Assembly (NCBI RefSeq): GCF_000224145.3 | Contig: NC_020170.2 | Coordinates: 439,001-503,000, forward strand | Length of the DNA stretch: 64,000 bases | Origin: Ciona intestinalis | Lineage: Eukaryota > Chordata > Ascidiacea > Phlebobranchia > Cionidae | Direction: 5' to 3' | Shown: positions 51,301 to 60,591 of the stretch, in pieces | How positions within the stretch are numbered: the stretch's first letter is position 1 | Layout of the letters: every line of letters begins with the position of its first letter | Translations under genes and position numbers: made by a program | Notes under the pieces: generated by a model | What the model was told of the DNA's origin: nothing | Databases searched by the model: none | Seen by the model: only the letters and a program-made list of their open reading frames with translations

Positions 51301-52692
51301 GGAGTAGTTGGTTGTGATTTTTGTTTAAAAATATATGCTGTATTTGTTTTATGTCTTTAAATTGAGTTGAGGTAAATGTACGTGATAAAAAAACAATCAA
51401 AGAATATATTAATTATACAAGAAGCGTGCACATTTATTTGTCATCTTTAATTTAAAATTGATGCTACTAATATTCTTCATTTTGTTCATTATTGATTTTT
51501 CATTGAAGGAAATTGTTTATTGTGCATGGAATGTGCATGACTGTTTGTTTTTGTTTTAAAATCATCAAACTTTAATCTGTAGTTGACACCACAGAGACCA
51601 AGAAGACCCAAAAGTCAAGTTGGTATACCCGGGGTGTTGGGAAGCAAACCAGGTAAACTGTTTGATCCAAATCTTCATATTTATAAAATAAATAAGTGCT
51701 ACTTAGACACATGAAGTGCCACACCCTCCATGTATATTTCATGTAACATATGTGTCCATGATAGGTAGTATTAGTTGCCAAAAAAAGTTTGTTAGAATTA
51801 CAATATGATTGAATGACATTGTTTATTAATGTGTGATTGAAAAACAACATTCTTTCCAACATTTGCCGATGTTTAAGTTTCTTGCCTTCGTTAAGTTTTG
51901 TTATTTTTTGCCTAACAACTGACTGGGGTATGTTTATGTCTGACAGTAACAATTTATTTATTGGCCTTTTATTTGTTTGTAATTATTAGAATAATTGTGT
52001 TTATTACATCACACAACAGTATCCGGACACAAGAGTCCTCCTCCTCTTCCAGTGAAACATCAAACGGATCAACATCACGAGGAAAAATCATCTCCTGTCA
52101 CGAGGAAGGTGAGTTGTGATGTCATAATGCATATTATGATCAAAATTTATCTTTGTGTTAAACTGTATTATTATGAGTTTATTACTTTGGTTTAGAGCAG
52201 TGGTTGTTAAACTTGTTTGTATGCTTTACCCTTTTAACAGAAATGTTTATCAGAATTTCCCCAATATGTAATATGACGCTCATTTTTAAAAAGGGAATGC
52301 AACTAATTACATCAGTTATATTTAATGCGACAAATGCCCTTGCTTTTTGGCAGCGAGTTGTTTAATGTCTGGTAAGGTAGTACGATTGGCACAATTTTTC
52401 TCTCCCATTAACTGATGTGGATATTGATTGGTAGCTCAATAACTCTCTAAATCCAGAAATTTATCCCACGGTGTAAATTTACCCCAGTTTAAGAAAAACT
52501 GGGTTAGAGAGATGTGTTGTAATATGTGTTTGAGTAGTGTTTTAAACTTATGCATACGTAAACCACCTCTTTATATTTACATAAACATATCTCTCATAGC
52601 CTCCCCCACCCCTCCCGGTAAAACAACACGATTCTAGCGAGAAAACCAATTTATTACCACCCAAGAAACCTGGTCGTAGTCCAAGGAATTGA
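26033..52692 (+). CDS. DOCK1: DOCK-A family Rac guanine-nucleotide exchange factor (DOCK1/2/5 type)
   Basis: Works with ELMO downstream of Crk to activate Rac at the membrane. Exons: 26033-26081, 26636-26719, 27027-27070, 27308-27363, 27729-27825, 28355-28597, 28874-28989, 29495-29590, 29784-29865, 30372-30435, 31120-31267, 31654-31733, 32198-32361, 32906-32992, 33327-33425, 33851-34027, 34365-34575, 34711-34808, 34926-35015, 35250-35350, 36026-36160, 36449-36554, 36911-36981, 38406-38512, 38735-38862, 39471-39566, 39770-39868, 40290-40384, 40619-40697, 40919-41019, 41268-41326, 41702-41850, 42186-42271, 42577-42733, 42950-43081, 43221-43424, 43728-43832, gap-44098, 44289-44370, 44657-44741, 45032-45118, 45428-45604, 45814-45897, 50029-50160, 50406-50539, 50830-about 51070, 51583-51652, 52020-52108, 52600-52692. 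Every junction keeps phase; length is about 1,830-1,840 residues (human DOCK1 1,865). Domains: SH3 (about 12-80), DHR-1 (about 420-600), DHR-2 (about 1140-1600), Pro-rich tail. [25 protein letters not shown] and [13 protein letters not shown] are family hallmarks. Sequence sides with DOCK1/2/5 rather than DOCK3/4; the tunicate gene probably predates the vertebrate split, so the symbol is approximate. Confidence 0.95.
30904..31112 (+). repeat. Three degenerate SINE-tail-like repeats in DOCK intron 10
   Basis: Three related segments near 30918, 30993 and 31064 share TGTTATAACTTGA-type starts and a (C)A(C/T)(G/A)(A/G)GGTGTA motif like the SINE tail's CACGAGGTGTATGAA. The array ends about 10 bp before exon 11. 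Confidence 0.5.
32028..32180. repeat. Inverted-repeat element in DOCK intron 12
   Basis: CAAGAACTGATCTTCTGGCA near 32034 is matched by its near-perfect inverse TGCCAGAAGATTAGTTCTTG near 32150, about 95 bp apart. This looks like a small MITE-like element, unrelated to the main MITE family here. Its right arm ends about 25 bp before exon 13. Confidence 0.75.
32198..34575 (+). other. DOCK DHR-1 (C2-like lipid-binding) domain
   Basis: Exons 13-17 encode [20 protein letters not shown], the usual DHR-1 start, through [20 protein letters not shown]. In DOCK1 this domain binds PtdIns(3,4,5)P3 and directs the protein to the leading edge. Confidence 0.9.
33488..33560 (+). mobile_element. SINE body fragment
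   Basis: TTGCTCCAACCCAGTGGTCA, then CTAATGGGTTGTCTAAATTG and GTCAGCCATAAAC, match the SINE body. It lies in a DOCK intron. Confidence 0.75.
37328..37369 (+). promoter_or_regulatory. Candidate CCAAT plus CDE/CHR-like promoter of the nested gene
   Basis: ATTGG (an inverted CCAAT box) at 37328-37332, GCGCGG at 37355-37360 and TTTAAA at 37364-37369 lie in the order and spacing of vertebrate cell-cycle promoters bound by NF-Y and DREAM/MuvB. These short motifs can arise by chance. The case rests on their grouping and on the predicted product being rich in CDK-type sites. Confidence 0.3.
37664..38043 (+). CDS. Nested single-exon gene: lysine-rich protein with TPSK repeats
   Basis: The ATG is at 37708 and the stop at 38041-38043, giving 111 residues. 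A 3' splice acceptor (TTTTCATCACCCAG, AG at 37662-37663) stands 44 nt before the ATG, so a leader is probably spliced on in cis or trans. AATAAA-type signals follow near 38132 and 38207. The protein is basic and disordered, with TPSK at four places ([28 protein letters not shown]), each an S/T-P-x-K/R cyclin-dependent-kinase consensus. Basic clusters suggest nuclear import, and the C-terminus ([13 protein letters not shown]) could form an amphipathic helix. I do not recognise the family; a chromatin or mitotic protein is only a guess. The intact frame, biased composition and flanking signals argue that it is real. Confidence 0.6.
43907..44056. other. Assembly gap (150 N) removing most of a DOCK exon
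   Basis: The right edge falls inside a coding exon: 44057-44098 reads [13 protein letters not shown], matching SPPGDDIKNSPGQ of DOCK1. The rest of this exon, the region equivalent to DOCK1 FIYRGKEYE, is missing. About 35 residues would fit the gap size. Confidence 0.92.
46788..47000 (+). repeat. Imperfect duplication of the nested gene's start region
   Basis: TTTTGTTAAGTAACTTTACA at 46785-46804 recurs as TTTTGTTGAGTAACTTTACA at about 46942-46961. Both are followed by a similar run through AAAATG and GAAG(C/T)T. The second copy carries the ATG used by the nested gene. The first gives only a short reading frame ([13 protein letters not shown]). Confidence 0.75.
46978..49434 (+). pseudogene. 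Nested gene: DUF294/GlnD-like nucleotidyltransferase-fold protein, frame broken twice
   Basis: Intronless and on the DOCK strand. From the ATG at 46978 the frame runs to about 47765, shifts by one base to about 47975, then returns to the first frame up to the stop at 49432-49434. The conserved reading crosses both shifts, giving about 820 residues in all. Residues about 187-210 carry [20 protein letters not shown], the Pol-beta nucleotidyltransferase signature (G-S, then D203 and E205 as metal ligands). The middle has [15 protein letters not shown] and [13 protein letters not shown], typical of metazoan DUF294/TPR proteins, and the C-terminal half is helical and TPR-like ([19 protein letters not shown]). 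AATAAA follows at about 49567. Function is unknown; the family relates to protein- or nucleotide-modifying nucleotidyltransferases. The shifts may be base-call errors in T/G-rich runs or real decay, so pseudogene is provisional. Lack of introns suggests retroposition. Confidence 0.7.
52020..52692 (+). other. Two Crk-binding PxLPxK motifs in the last two DOCK exons
   Basis: Exon 48 encodes PPPLPVKHQ and exon 49 encodes [10 protein letters not shown]. Both contain P-P-L-P-V-K, which fits the PxLPxK consensus for the N-terminal SH3 domain of Crk, the founding partner of DOCK1. The similar context suggests one exon arose by duplication of the other. Confidence 0.7.
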
Positions 52693-54378
52693 TGTGCATT
52701 CTATTCACTGTAAACAGTTTTATTCTTTTTACTCTAGAAAGACCAAGTGGCTTGTATGATTTTGTGATTCTATATTGTTTTTTTTCCTCAAAAATCGTCA
52801 TTTTTATTGAAACCATAAAATCTTAACATGTTTCCACTTGCGAGGAAAAAATATTAAAAAAATAGTAAAATGGTGTTTTGAAAAAAACAATCGGATTTTA
52901 TTAAATTTGGAATTTAAATTTTTTTCATCATCAGTGGAAACTTTTCATCTAACTTTAGTGTTCAATCTTCTGTAGCATGAAGAGTGTCCGATATAAACGA
53001 TGACATTATTGTTATACATGGAACGTACACTAGTGTATACCAGGGGTTCTTAAACTTGGGGTCCTGTTTCTTTTTGTTAAGGGGGTACGGTTCCAAAATG
53101 GGTACAAGCTAATAAACCCCTCCATGAGTAAGTTTGCTTTATTGAAAAAAAAATGTAAACTGAAGATTATATTTATGTCTGTAAGGATTCATTTTAAAAA
53201 GTTTAAGAACTTCTGGTACATTAATGATACTCTGCACTTATTAGCAACTATATTGTTAGTGGTTACTTTTCACCTGAGTGCTTTAATTTACAATCATTCT
53301 ACCAATATAGATTTGTGCAATACTAATATGTATAATCAGCTCATACAATCTACACAGGAAAAGGAACCTTATGTTTAATATGATTTGTCAACCTATTCAT
53401 GTCTGCCCCAAACTAATCATTTAAATTTTTTTCTATTTAAACATTTTTCAGGAATCACGTCAACTAAAATTGTTTAGAATACTACTTTATTTTTAAATTT
53501 TTTTTTTGCTTTAAAAAAATTAACATTTTTTTCTTAATATTTTTTATTTGTGTGGTAATGCTGCCACAGTTGGCCAACTAACTTCTTTGCTTCCAATTTA
53601 AATCTCGTCAGCTTGTTTAAATCAGTGCTTCTCAACCCCTGGATCACGTTCTCCTAACTGGTTTTGATTTACTGAGGTCCAGAAAGTTTTTAATTGTTAA
53701 AGTTAAGTTAATTTATTGTATGCTTACAAAAAGTTATAACTTAGACAATTGCCAGACCAAAACTTCGCCATTAAATTTATGCTTAATAATTTGCTCATGC
53801 CACTAAACGTTGAAGAAGCACTGGTTTAAATTTTGGTTTTCCTCGTTTTTGATAAAATGTCAGGATATTTTTTGTATTTTTGCCTCCAGACCAAAGAATG
53901 TATTCTAGAAATTAATTTTGTAATTCCACTCTGGTAAGGAAGGTGGCTTATTGCTTCATATTAAGTTTCCTATGAAATACTTAAGCTGTATTTGATGATC
54001 AAAAACCAATTAAAATTTATCTTCGAATTGTTGTTTCTTCACAGTTTGTTAGTGGTTAAAAGCATGCTTATTGCCGTATTCAAACTCAGTCAAAACATCG
54101 ACATAGCGTTTTAGCTTTGAACATAGAGTGACTGTTGTGACTTTTTGCAAAATGTCAAGCACTAGTGCAGCAGTGTTTTTAGTAGCTTACTGTTAATGTG
54201 TCTACACGTAATTGTAATCTATGCACATGAGTGTACTACTGTATAGAAAGTCTTTAAACGATTCATTTATTGTTTTTCAAAATTTAGGAACAGAGATGTT
54301 TTGATGCCACGCTGTTGCATAGAAATGAAAGGAGACTTAATAGCTCTAATGAAAAATCAGTGATTTAAATAATAAAGA

Positions 54379-54565
54379 TATATAGTAGGATGGGAAAAGA
54401 CACCTTTAGCACATAATATCCTGATCGTGTTTTAAACAATAAACAACGGTCTATGTGATTCGTGAGGATATAGTTTTATATTTCTTTAAATGTTATTTGT
54501 TTACTACTAAATGGGACGAGAAACAGAGTTAAAAATTATCCCATTTTGTCTTGACCAACCATTTT
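54379..54565 (+). mobile_element. MITE copy
   Basis: Left arm TATATAGTAGGATGGGAAAA; core CCTGATCGTGTTTTAAACAA and TTTACTACTAAATGGGAC. The right arm is diverged (ATCCCATTTTGTCTTGACCA). Confidence 0.82.
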
Positions 54566-54646
54566 TATAACGCTGCGTAAGTAGTCGTTAAAGCTAAGCT
54601 CTCTTGTTTCACACTTCGTACACAGTTACAGACTACCACGTATACA

Positions 54647-55146
54647 TATCACAGAAATAAAAAAGAATAGAACGCGCATCTCCAATGTCGGCAAAGGAGA
54701 GAGCACGATACACTGTCTCTCTTTTGCGGGTCGTTCCCGTTTACTATTGTAGTCAATGGAGTCGATGACGTTTTGTGTAGTTTTTCTTCGTTTTTTGACT
54801 TAATTTAAAGTTATTGTGTAAAAAAACTATTTTCTAATATATATATATATTTCTAACAAACCGTTTGTTTGAAATTTTTAATTAAGTTTTTAAAAAATTA
54901 AATTTCCTAAACAAGTGGTAAACTGTAAGCGTTAACGTACCAAATAACTAAACTGGCCGAATAAACTTGAATAATTGGTGTAGTTTTTAAAATAAACAGC
55001 TAAAACCTCCAAAAATACTATGCGCCTATCTTTTACAATGGAGAGGAAGGGAAATGGGGACGGAGTTGGCGGTCACGTGAATAGAAAAAAGAATATATCA
55101 CGGTTTTGAGCAGTTGTGCGTTCTACTCTTTTTTATTTCTGTGATA
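54647..55146. mobile_element. 500-bp element with 30-bp terminal inverted repeats
   Basis: The left end TATCACAGAAATAAAAAAGA (continuing to 54676) is mirrored at 55117-55146, which ends TCTTTTTTATTTCTGTGATA. Over about 30 bp the arms differ by one or two bases. The interior has no reading frame of note and no resemblance to the main MITE family. It is probably a non-autonomous DNA transposon. The target duplication is not certain; ATA lies on both sides. Confidence 0.8.
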
Positions 55147-55149
55147 CAT

Positions 55150-55335
55150 ATATATATATATACTTGTGAGTAGTTGTTTATATAGTATTGTCTCAATGAT
55201 TGATACTTCAGCCAACCCATCAATGGCCACTTGACTGGAGCAACTACAGTAAAGAAGCTTGCAGAGCCGTCAACAATGTCAGCAGTATCGAGCTTCGAAC
55301 AAACACCCAAGCGCCCTAACCACTGTGCCAAGGAT
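55150..55335 (-). mobile_element. SINE copy with tRNA-like head
   Basis: Read on the minus strand it starts CCTTGGCACAGTGGTTAGGG, a tRNA A-box-like head, followed by a B-box-like GTTCGAAGCTCG and the SINE body. It abuts the 500-bp inverted-repeat element. Confidence 0.75.
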
Positions 55336-55377
55336 TAAATGTGTTTTAAGTTTAGATAGCATAAGACTGTAATCATT

Positions 55378-55590
55378 TAGTGGGAATGATGGGACACCTG
55401 TATAGGAAAAGATGGGACACTTTTTCATTCCATTTTCTAGTCGTATTTGGTAGTAAACAAAAAAACGTTCAAAGAATTATAAAAGCGTATCATCATGACT
55501 CCTGTTGGTCGTTGTTTATTGTTTAAAACACAATCAGGATATTTGGATGTTATGAGCTAAACGTGTCCCATCTTCCCCCACCCTGTATAG
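55378..55590 (-). mobile_element. MITE copy, reverse orientation
   Basis: Arms GGAAAAGATGGGACACTTTT and CGTGTCCCATCTTCCCCCAC; core in reverse (TTTGGTAGTAAACAAA, TTTAAAACACAATCAGGATA). The left arm is partly duplicated at its start. Confidence 0.88.
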
Positions 55591-55732
55591 ATACTGTATA
55601 GATACTGCGCTGCATTTAATACTTTCTTCGTTTTATTGATGAATTACAAAATAAATTGCCGCGTAAAAAATAATTAAAGAAGCATTATTGTCATGAGTGA
55701 AAAACAAAGTAGAAAATAAAATATTAATTAAG

Positions 55733-58700
55733 TTAAACGTTCGATACGTCAGGCGAACAGTTTCCGTTGGTTTTTTCTTCAATAGTTTCCATTAGTATAT
55801 CCTCGGAAGGTGAAGTGTCTCTGTTGAAATAACTTGTGTTGATTGTAATAATGTAGAAGTCAACATTTCTCAGAACAGTACAGTTTTTTAAATATAATTT
55901 CCAAATATTTTTATTGGTACATAGATATATAATAGAATGGAGGGAGACGGGACACCTTCAGTAAATAATATACAAATATTTTGATCGTGTTTTAAACAAT
56001 TGACAACGGTCTATGGAAGTAAGGATAAGGTTTTATAATTCTTTAAACTTTATTTATTTACTACCAAATTGGACGAGAAAATCTAATAAAAAGTTGTCTC
56101 ATATTTCCCTACCCTACTATATATAATAGTTATCTACAGTTTTAGAAAATGTGTGTGATGTTTTTCTCGTTTAAACAGAGTAATTGTCCAATGAACCGTG
56201 TTGGAATCTATATTCGAATGATGATTATCCGTTTACCATTCATTGATTACTTTGTTACTATATCGCATATCACACACAAAGGACTTTTTGTACCTGAGTA
56301 ATTTTATGAACAAAGATAACGCCAGTTGCACAATGTGATATTCAATAATGCTCTTTTAAAGTCGAGAGCCCACAAACATATAACTTTGGATATTGTTTAA
56401 TAACGAAACCTCTGATTTTTAATAAAAAAGTACAGTGGGGTGAGGGAATATGGGACACTTTTTTCTGTTTTCTCGTTACATTTGGTAGTTAACAAAGAAT
56501 TATAAAACCGTATCCTCGCGACTCCCATAGACGGTTGTTAATTGTTTGAAACAGGACGGGATATTTAGAGAATGTGATAAAGGTGTCCCATCTTACCCCA
56601 CAGGACTATATTAATCAACGCATTGTCGGCGATACCTTAAGTTAGTTCGGCAGGACAAACCAGCGCATCAACTTACGTGCTCGTAGGTTCGATTCTTTCA
56701 AGTTCTACATTATCATCTGTTGTTCTGTATAGACACCTCGTAGTGAGGGAAAGAATAAAGAACTCAACAACCTGAAATATAATTTAATTGTTTGAATCTT
56801 GATAGTATAGTAGGTAGAAGATGGGAAACCTTTAGCACATGATATCCTGATGTTTTAAACAATTAACAACAGTTTATGAAAGGATACGATTTTATAATTC
56901 TTTGAATGCTTTTTGTATACTACCAATTGGGACGGGAAAATGAAATAAAAAAGTGTCCCACCTTTCCCCACCCTACTATATGTTTCTTTATCGTTGTTAT
57001 TGCTACCAAAGGTTATCTTGTGTATTATATAACCGTGACCGTAATTAACTTGCAAAATCCAATTACTGGTTACATACAATATACGCTAAAGAAATGACAA
57101 GGATGCGCGTGTATATGACCAGATGACGTCGGTTACAATACAGTATTATACCGGTGTAAGAGACGACAGGAATAAGCATGGCTGACTGGTACGTCTAGTA
57201 TTAATTACAATTATGGAATATTATAAAAATCAAGTACAGCTTACCATGATTTGATAATTGACGATTAATTTCCTTGTATAAAAAGTATAAGGCAAAACGC
57301 ATGGGATGTAACACAACTTGATGACAAATGGCTGGACGTTTGCTATCAACAAAACTAGCTGCAAAAAAGTTTCGAATTTACCAATATGTAAACAGTCTAT
57401 AAGTCAGTATTTCAAGCGGGTACAAACAGACATTAGTATGTTAAATAAAACGAAATAATTTAGTTCTGTGATTAATATCTTAGATATATAATACCATTTT
57501 GTTATCCTCCTGTGGCGATGTAATTTATATTATGACACGGATGTCATCGTAAAATATACTTTTACTTTTTCACCTGAAAGTTAAAAAACTTTGCCGTCGT
57601 TCGAAACCTCCCAATAAATGTTGCAGATGCTTTCCGAAATATAACAAGAGCCCACATCCCGGACAGCATTGATGCAATTAGACAACCGGTGTAGACCATC
57701 TGTGGTGTAATAAGGCAATATGTATAAGGCGTGCCGCCCTGCGTAAGCGCAAGCTGGCATTCAGCAAGCATTTAAACTTAGCATCTTATTATTATGCCAT
57801 TTTACCCACAAAAATGTTGCGTCAGTTTAAGGCCGAATTTTAATATAGTAGAGTGGGGGAAGATGGGACACCTTTAACAAATAATATCCAAATAGCCTGA
57901 TCGTGTTTTAAACAATTAACAATGATCTGTGGAAGTCGTGAGGATACGGTTTTATAATTCATGGACTGTTCTTTGTTTACTACCAAATGAAAAGAGAACG
58001 AAAAGGTGTCCCATCTTCCCCACCCTACTATATATAGGTATGGCAGTAATCGCCTTTGCCGCGCGTTTTGTTGGGACGTGTTGACACTGTCTTATGATAC
58101 TTTATAACAATATTTTCGTTTAACAAAGAGAACTAAAGAGATTTTATGCCTTACTATATGTGCGTTGTGCTACATACCGGTTTTGTGTTTTATGCAATAT
58201 TTATTAATATATAGAAGGGTGGGGGAAGATGGGACACCTTTAGCACGTAATATCCAAATATCCTGTACGTGTTTTAAACAAATAAAAACGGTATATGGGA
58301 ATCGTGAGGATACGATTTTCAATTCTTTATACTTTCTTTGTTTACTACCAAATAGAACGACAAAATTCAAAGAAAAGGTGTTCCATCTTTCCCCAGCATC
58401 CTACTATAACATCAATAATTCGTTTCCATTTATTATAGCTTCACCCTCTTGTTTAAATTTTTACGAAAAGTAAACAGTTTATAACATACCCCTGGAATGG
58501 CGATCGTTCGGTCAGTTTTAATGATTCCTTCAAAGAATAAGACGATGGGTCGTGTGAATGCTGCTTGGAATGTTGCGTACCATAATACTTGGAAGTTGCT
58601 TCTGCAGAAAACGCGTGGAGGTCACATATACTGTACTAAGAAGTAAGGTATTCAGCACATAATATCTTTTTTGCCTAATAATGCTTTAACAATTAACAAC

Positions 58701-60521
58701 GCTATTTTAGCGCTGTTGGCTAAGGGTATAAAATTATGTAAATAAATGAATGTTTTCTAAAAAATTTGGAATGAAAACATGCTTAACTTCCCAACCTACT
58801 ATATACCTGAATTCGATAACAGATGGCGGTAATATATAATTACCGACATCTTCTAATGGTAAAAACATTTACTTGGTCATTTTAAACGAGGGTAAACAGA
58901 AACAGCAGCAGCAGAAAGGCCCCGTGTTGGTTTGTACATATCTTCCCTCGAACCGACGTAATAATTGCGTTTGTCCACCATAGTAATTCACCATCAACAC
59001 CAGCAATGCGTGAAGGCCGAACCCAAAGTATCTAAATCAGTAACGTATAGTGGGGTGGGGGGAGATGGGACACCTTTAGCACACAATATATAAATATCCT
59101 GATCGTGTTTTAAACAATTAACAACGGTCTATGAAAGTCGCGAGGACAAGGTTTTATAATTCCTTGAATGTTCTTTGTTTACTACCAAAATGTACGAGAA
59201 AATCGAATAAAAAGGTGTCCCATCTTCCCCCACCCTACTATATATAAAACCTATGATTAATTTAACGATATGCGCGAAAACCGATGTCGTGCGTTGTGGC
59301 GTCGCGGCACAAAACATCTGCTATTATATGATTGTGGACGTGTGTGTTGGGGAGGAAACCAGATCACTCCTCTCACACAGTTAGTCAATAATGAGTTGTC
59401 CATCCTATCATCCATACCAACTATATAAAAACCTAATCACTGCAAAGTTACATGAGTGGTAATTCTTGAGCAGACAAAATGTGTATGAAATATATAGGAT
59501 ACCCGTGTTAGAACTTCAACTGTTATATTCCGGCTCTCGGAAAATAAATAAATGGGTTGGGACCCCAATAATAAATGGGTAGGGACCCCAATAATAAATG
59601 GGTAGAGACCCCAATAACAGCGAGTCAATCTTAAAAACATACGTAGTTTACTTACACAGAACACACAAAGTCGATCATTACATTTCCTGCCGGGAAGAAG
59701 CAACCAACAACAGAAGAAACAGCGAACACGGTTGGTATTCCTGCCTGTCATATTTACACATTGTAAACAAGGTGGGGAATTATTGGGGCCTATATAGGAA
59801 GGCAGTTTAATCATTATTTATTTGGTAAAGCAAATAAAAGCTTGTTCGTTTCAGAAAGTTTATCAAAATAATTTATTTTAAAATCAATCTTAAAAATCAT
59901 GGTCTTTAAAACTAAATGATATCGTCGTGTATTGTATAAACAACTCTATGTATATGTACTGACCTGCAATAAAGATAGTCTCCGCCTGTACGATAACTTT
60001 AGGTTTGATTTAAGGTAAAACACTTCTTCGATGTAAATTCCCACTGTTATTGTTGCCATTACGATTAGAATTAGATGTAAGATCAAACCGCTGGTGTCCA
60101 TGTCTATAAATTAAACCACAATTCACCACGGGTAACTTCGAACCTTAACCGCACATGACGTATGCACAAAATGAAGTAAATAAAAAGCATGCATGTCAGA
60201 TCGCCTTGCAAACTATAACCACTGCAGTCCAAGATATGTCTTTTTGTCTTTATGATGGTCCATTTTCCAATTTTTATTCATAATTAAATTTGGTAACCAG
60301 AATCTGTTGAAAAATCCGAATTGTTTAAATAAAAACAAATATATTTTGTTCGTGTTGTTTTGTGTTGGTAAAAGATTTGTGCTAATCACGGCGTACGTAT
60401 TATTCTCACTTTGTACGATGACCATTGCGGATGGTATAGGATCATGTTTACAATGTTCGATATATGCTTCTTTAGCTTTTGCTTTGGCAAATACGAGGGG
60501 GTCGAATGATGTGCTGTTCAT
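55733..60521 (-). CDS. SLC51A: Organic solute transporter subunit alpha (OST-alpha)
   Basis: Seven-pass plasma-membrane protein. In vertebrates it forms the OST-alpha/beta carrier that moves bile acids and steroid conjugates by facilitated diffusion. Exons from the start: 60521-60410, 60103-59964, 59744-59656, 59031-58873, 58601-58490, 57699-57574, 57358-57245, 56771-56677, 55832-55733. Total is 1047 nt, 348 residues (human 340), and all junctions keep phase. The hallmark Cys-rich motif TGPFCCCCFC lies at about 150-159, as in human TGPCCCCCPC. FQAAFTRP, the fifth-helix segment, LVLLIANVQPFV and TTRCLYRTTD align in order with OST-alpha. The ATG is 3 nt after an acceptor AG, so a 5' leader is spliced on. 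No OST-beta partner is in the window. The hydrophilic C-tail (about 30 residues, acidic) is lineage-specific. TMEM184 is the nearest alternative and fits less well. Confidence 0.92.
55926..56128 (+). mobile_element. MITE copy in SLC51A intron 8
   Basis: Arms ATGGAGGGAGACGGGACACC and GTTGTCTCATATTTCCCTAC; core TTGATCGTGTTTTAAACAAT. Confidence 0.85.
56432..56612 (-). mobile_element. MITE copy in SLC51A intron 8, reverse orientation
   Basis: Arms GTGGGGTGAGGGAATATGGG and AAGGTGTCCCATCTTACCCC; core reversed (ATTTGGTAGTTAACAAAG). It is a second copy in the same intron, in the opposite orientation to the one at 55926. Confidence 0.85.
56805..56987 (+). mobile_element. MITE copy in SLC51A intron 7
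   Basis: Arms TATAGTAGGTAGAAGATGGG and TCCCACCTTTCCCCACCCTA. It begins about 34 bp upstream, in transcript sense, of the 3' splice site of the exon at 56771. Confidence 0.85.
57844..58036 (+). mobile_element. MITE copy in SLC51A intron 5, well preserved
   Basis: Left arm TATAGTAGAGTGGGGGAAGA and right arm ending CTTCCCCACCCTACTATA. Arms are near-perfect inverses over about 32 bp. Full-length reference for the family here (about 190 bp). Confidence 0.92.
58207..58410 (+). mobile_element. MITE copy in SLC51A intron 5
   Basis: Left arm ATAGAAGGGTGGGGGAAGAT; right arm CATCTTTCCCCAGCATCCTA. The core has TACGTGTTTTAAACAAAT. Second copy in this intron, same orientation. Confidence 0.88.
58634..58803 (+). 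mobile_element. Degenerate MITE copy in SLC51A intron 4
   Basis: Core fragments TTCAGCACATAATATC and TTTAACAATTAACAACGC remain, and the right end reads CCCAACCTACTATA. The left arm is mostly lost. It begins about 33 bp from the 3' splice site of the exon at 58601. Confidence 0.65.
59047..59248 (+). mobile_element. MITE copy in SLC51A intron 3, next to a splice site
   Basis: Left arm ATAGTGGGGTGGGGGGAGAT and right arm ATCTTCCCCCACCCTACTAT. Its left end is only about 16 bp from the 3' splice site of the exon at 59031, so the branch-point region (TTACTGAT) is squeezed between element and exon. Confidence 0.9.
59310..59480 (+). mobile_element. Diverged SINE copy
   Basis: ACACAGTTAGTCAATAATGA, GTTGTCCATCCTATCATCCA and CTGCAAAGTTACATGAGTGG match SINE body and tail with many changes. 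SLC51A intron 3. Confidence 0.55.
59547..59618 (+). repeat. 24-bp tandem repeat, three units
   Basis: Three adjacent units of AATAAATGGGTAGGGACCCC plus AATA, with one or two changes each. Intronic in SLC51A, about 38 bp from the exon at 59656. Confidence 0.9.
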
Positions 60522-60591
60522 TCCCTGCAATAATAAGGCAATATTGGAATATTAGATGTTGTAATGCAAATATGATAATTGGTGTAAGTAC

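Larger units (their letters stand above)
52693..55732. other. Convergent intergenic region between DOCK and SLC51A
   Basis: Holds the DOCK 3' UTR (AATAAA near 53111 is the first good signal), a MITE (54379-54565), a 500-bp inverted-repeat element (54647-55146), a SINE (55150-55335) and a reversed MITE (55378-55590). A minus-strand poly(A) signal for SLC51A (TTTATT near 55632) lies about 100 bp beyond its stop. No coding exon was recognised. Confidence 0.6.

Noticed and set aside
59437..59814. Cys-rich 125-residue open frame on the minus strand
   Set aside because: It overlaps SLC51A exon 3 (59656-59744) in a different frame. The SLC51A frame matches the family and joins its neighbours in phase.
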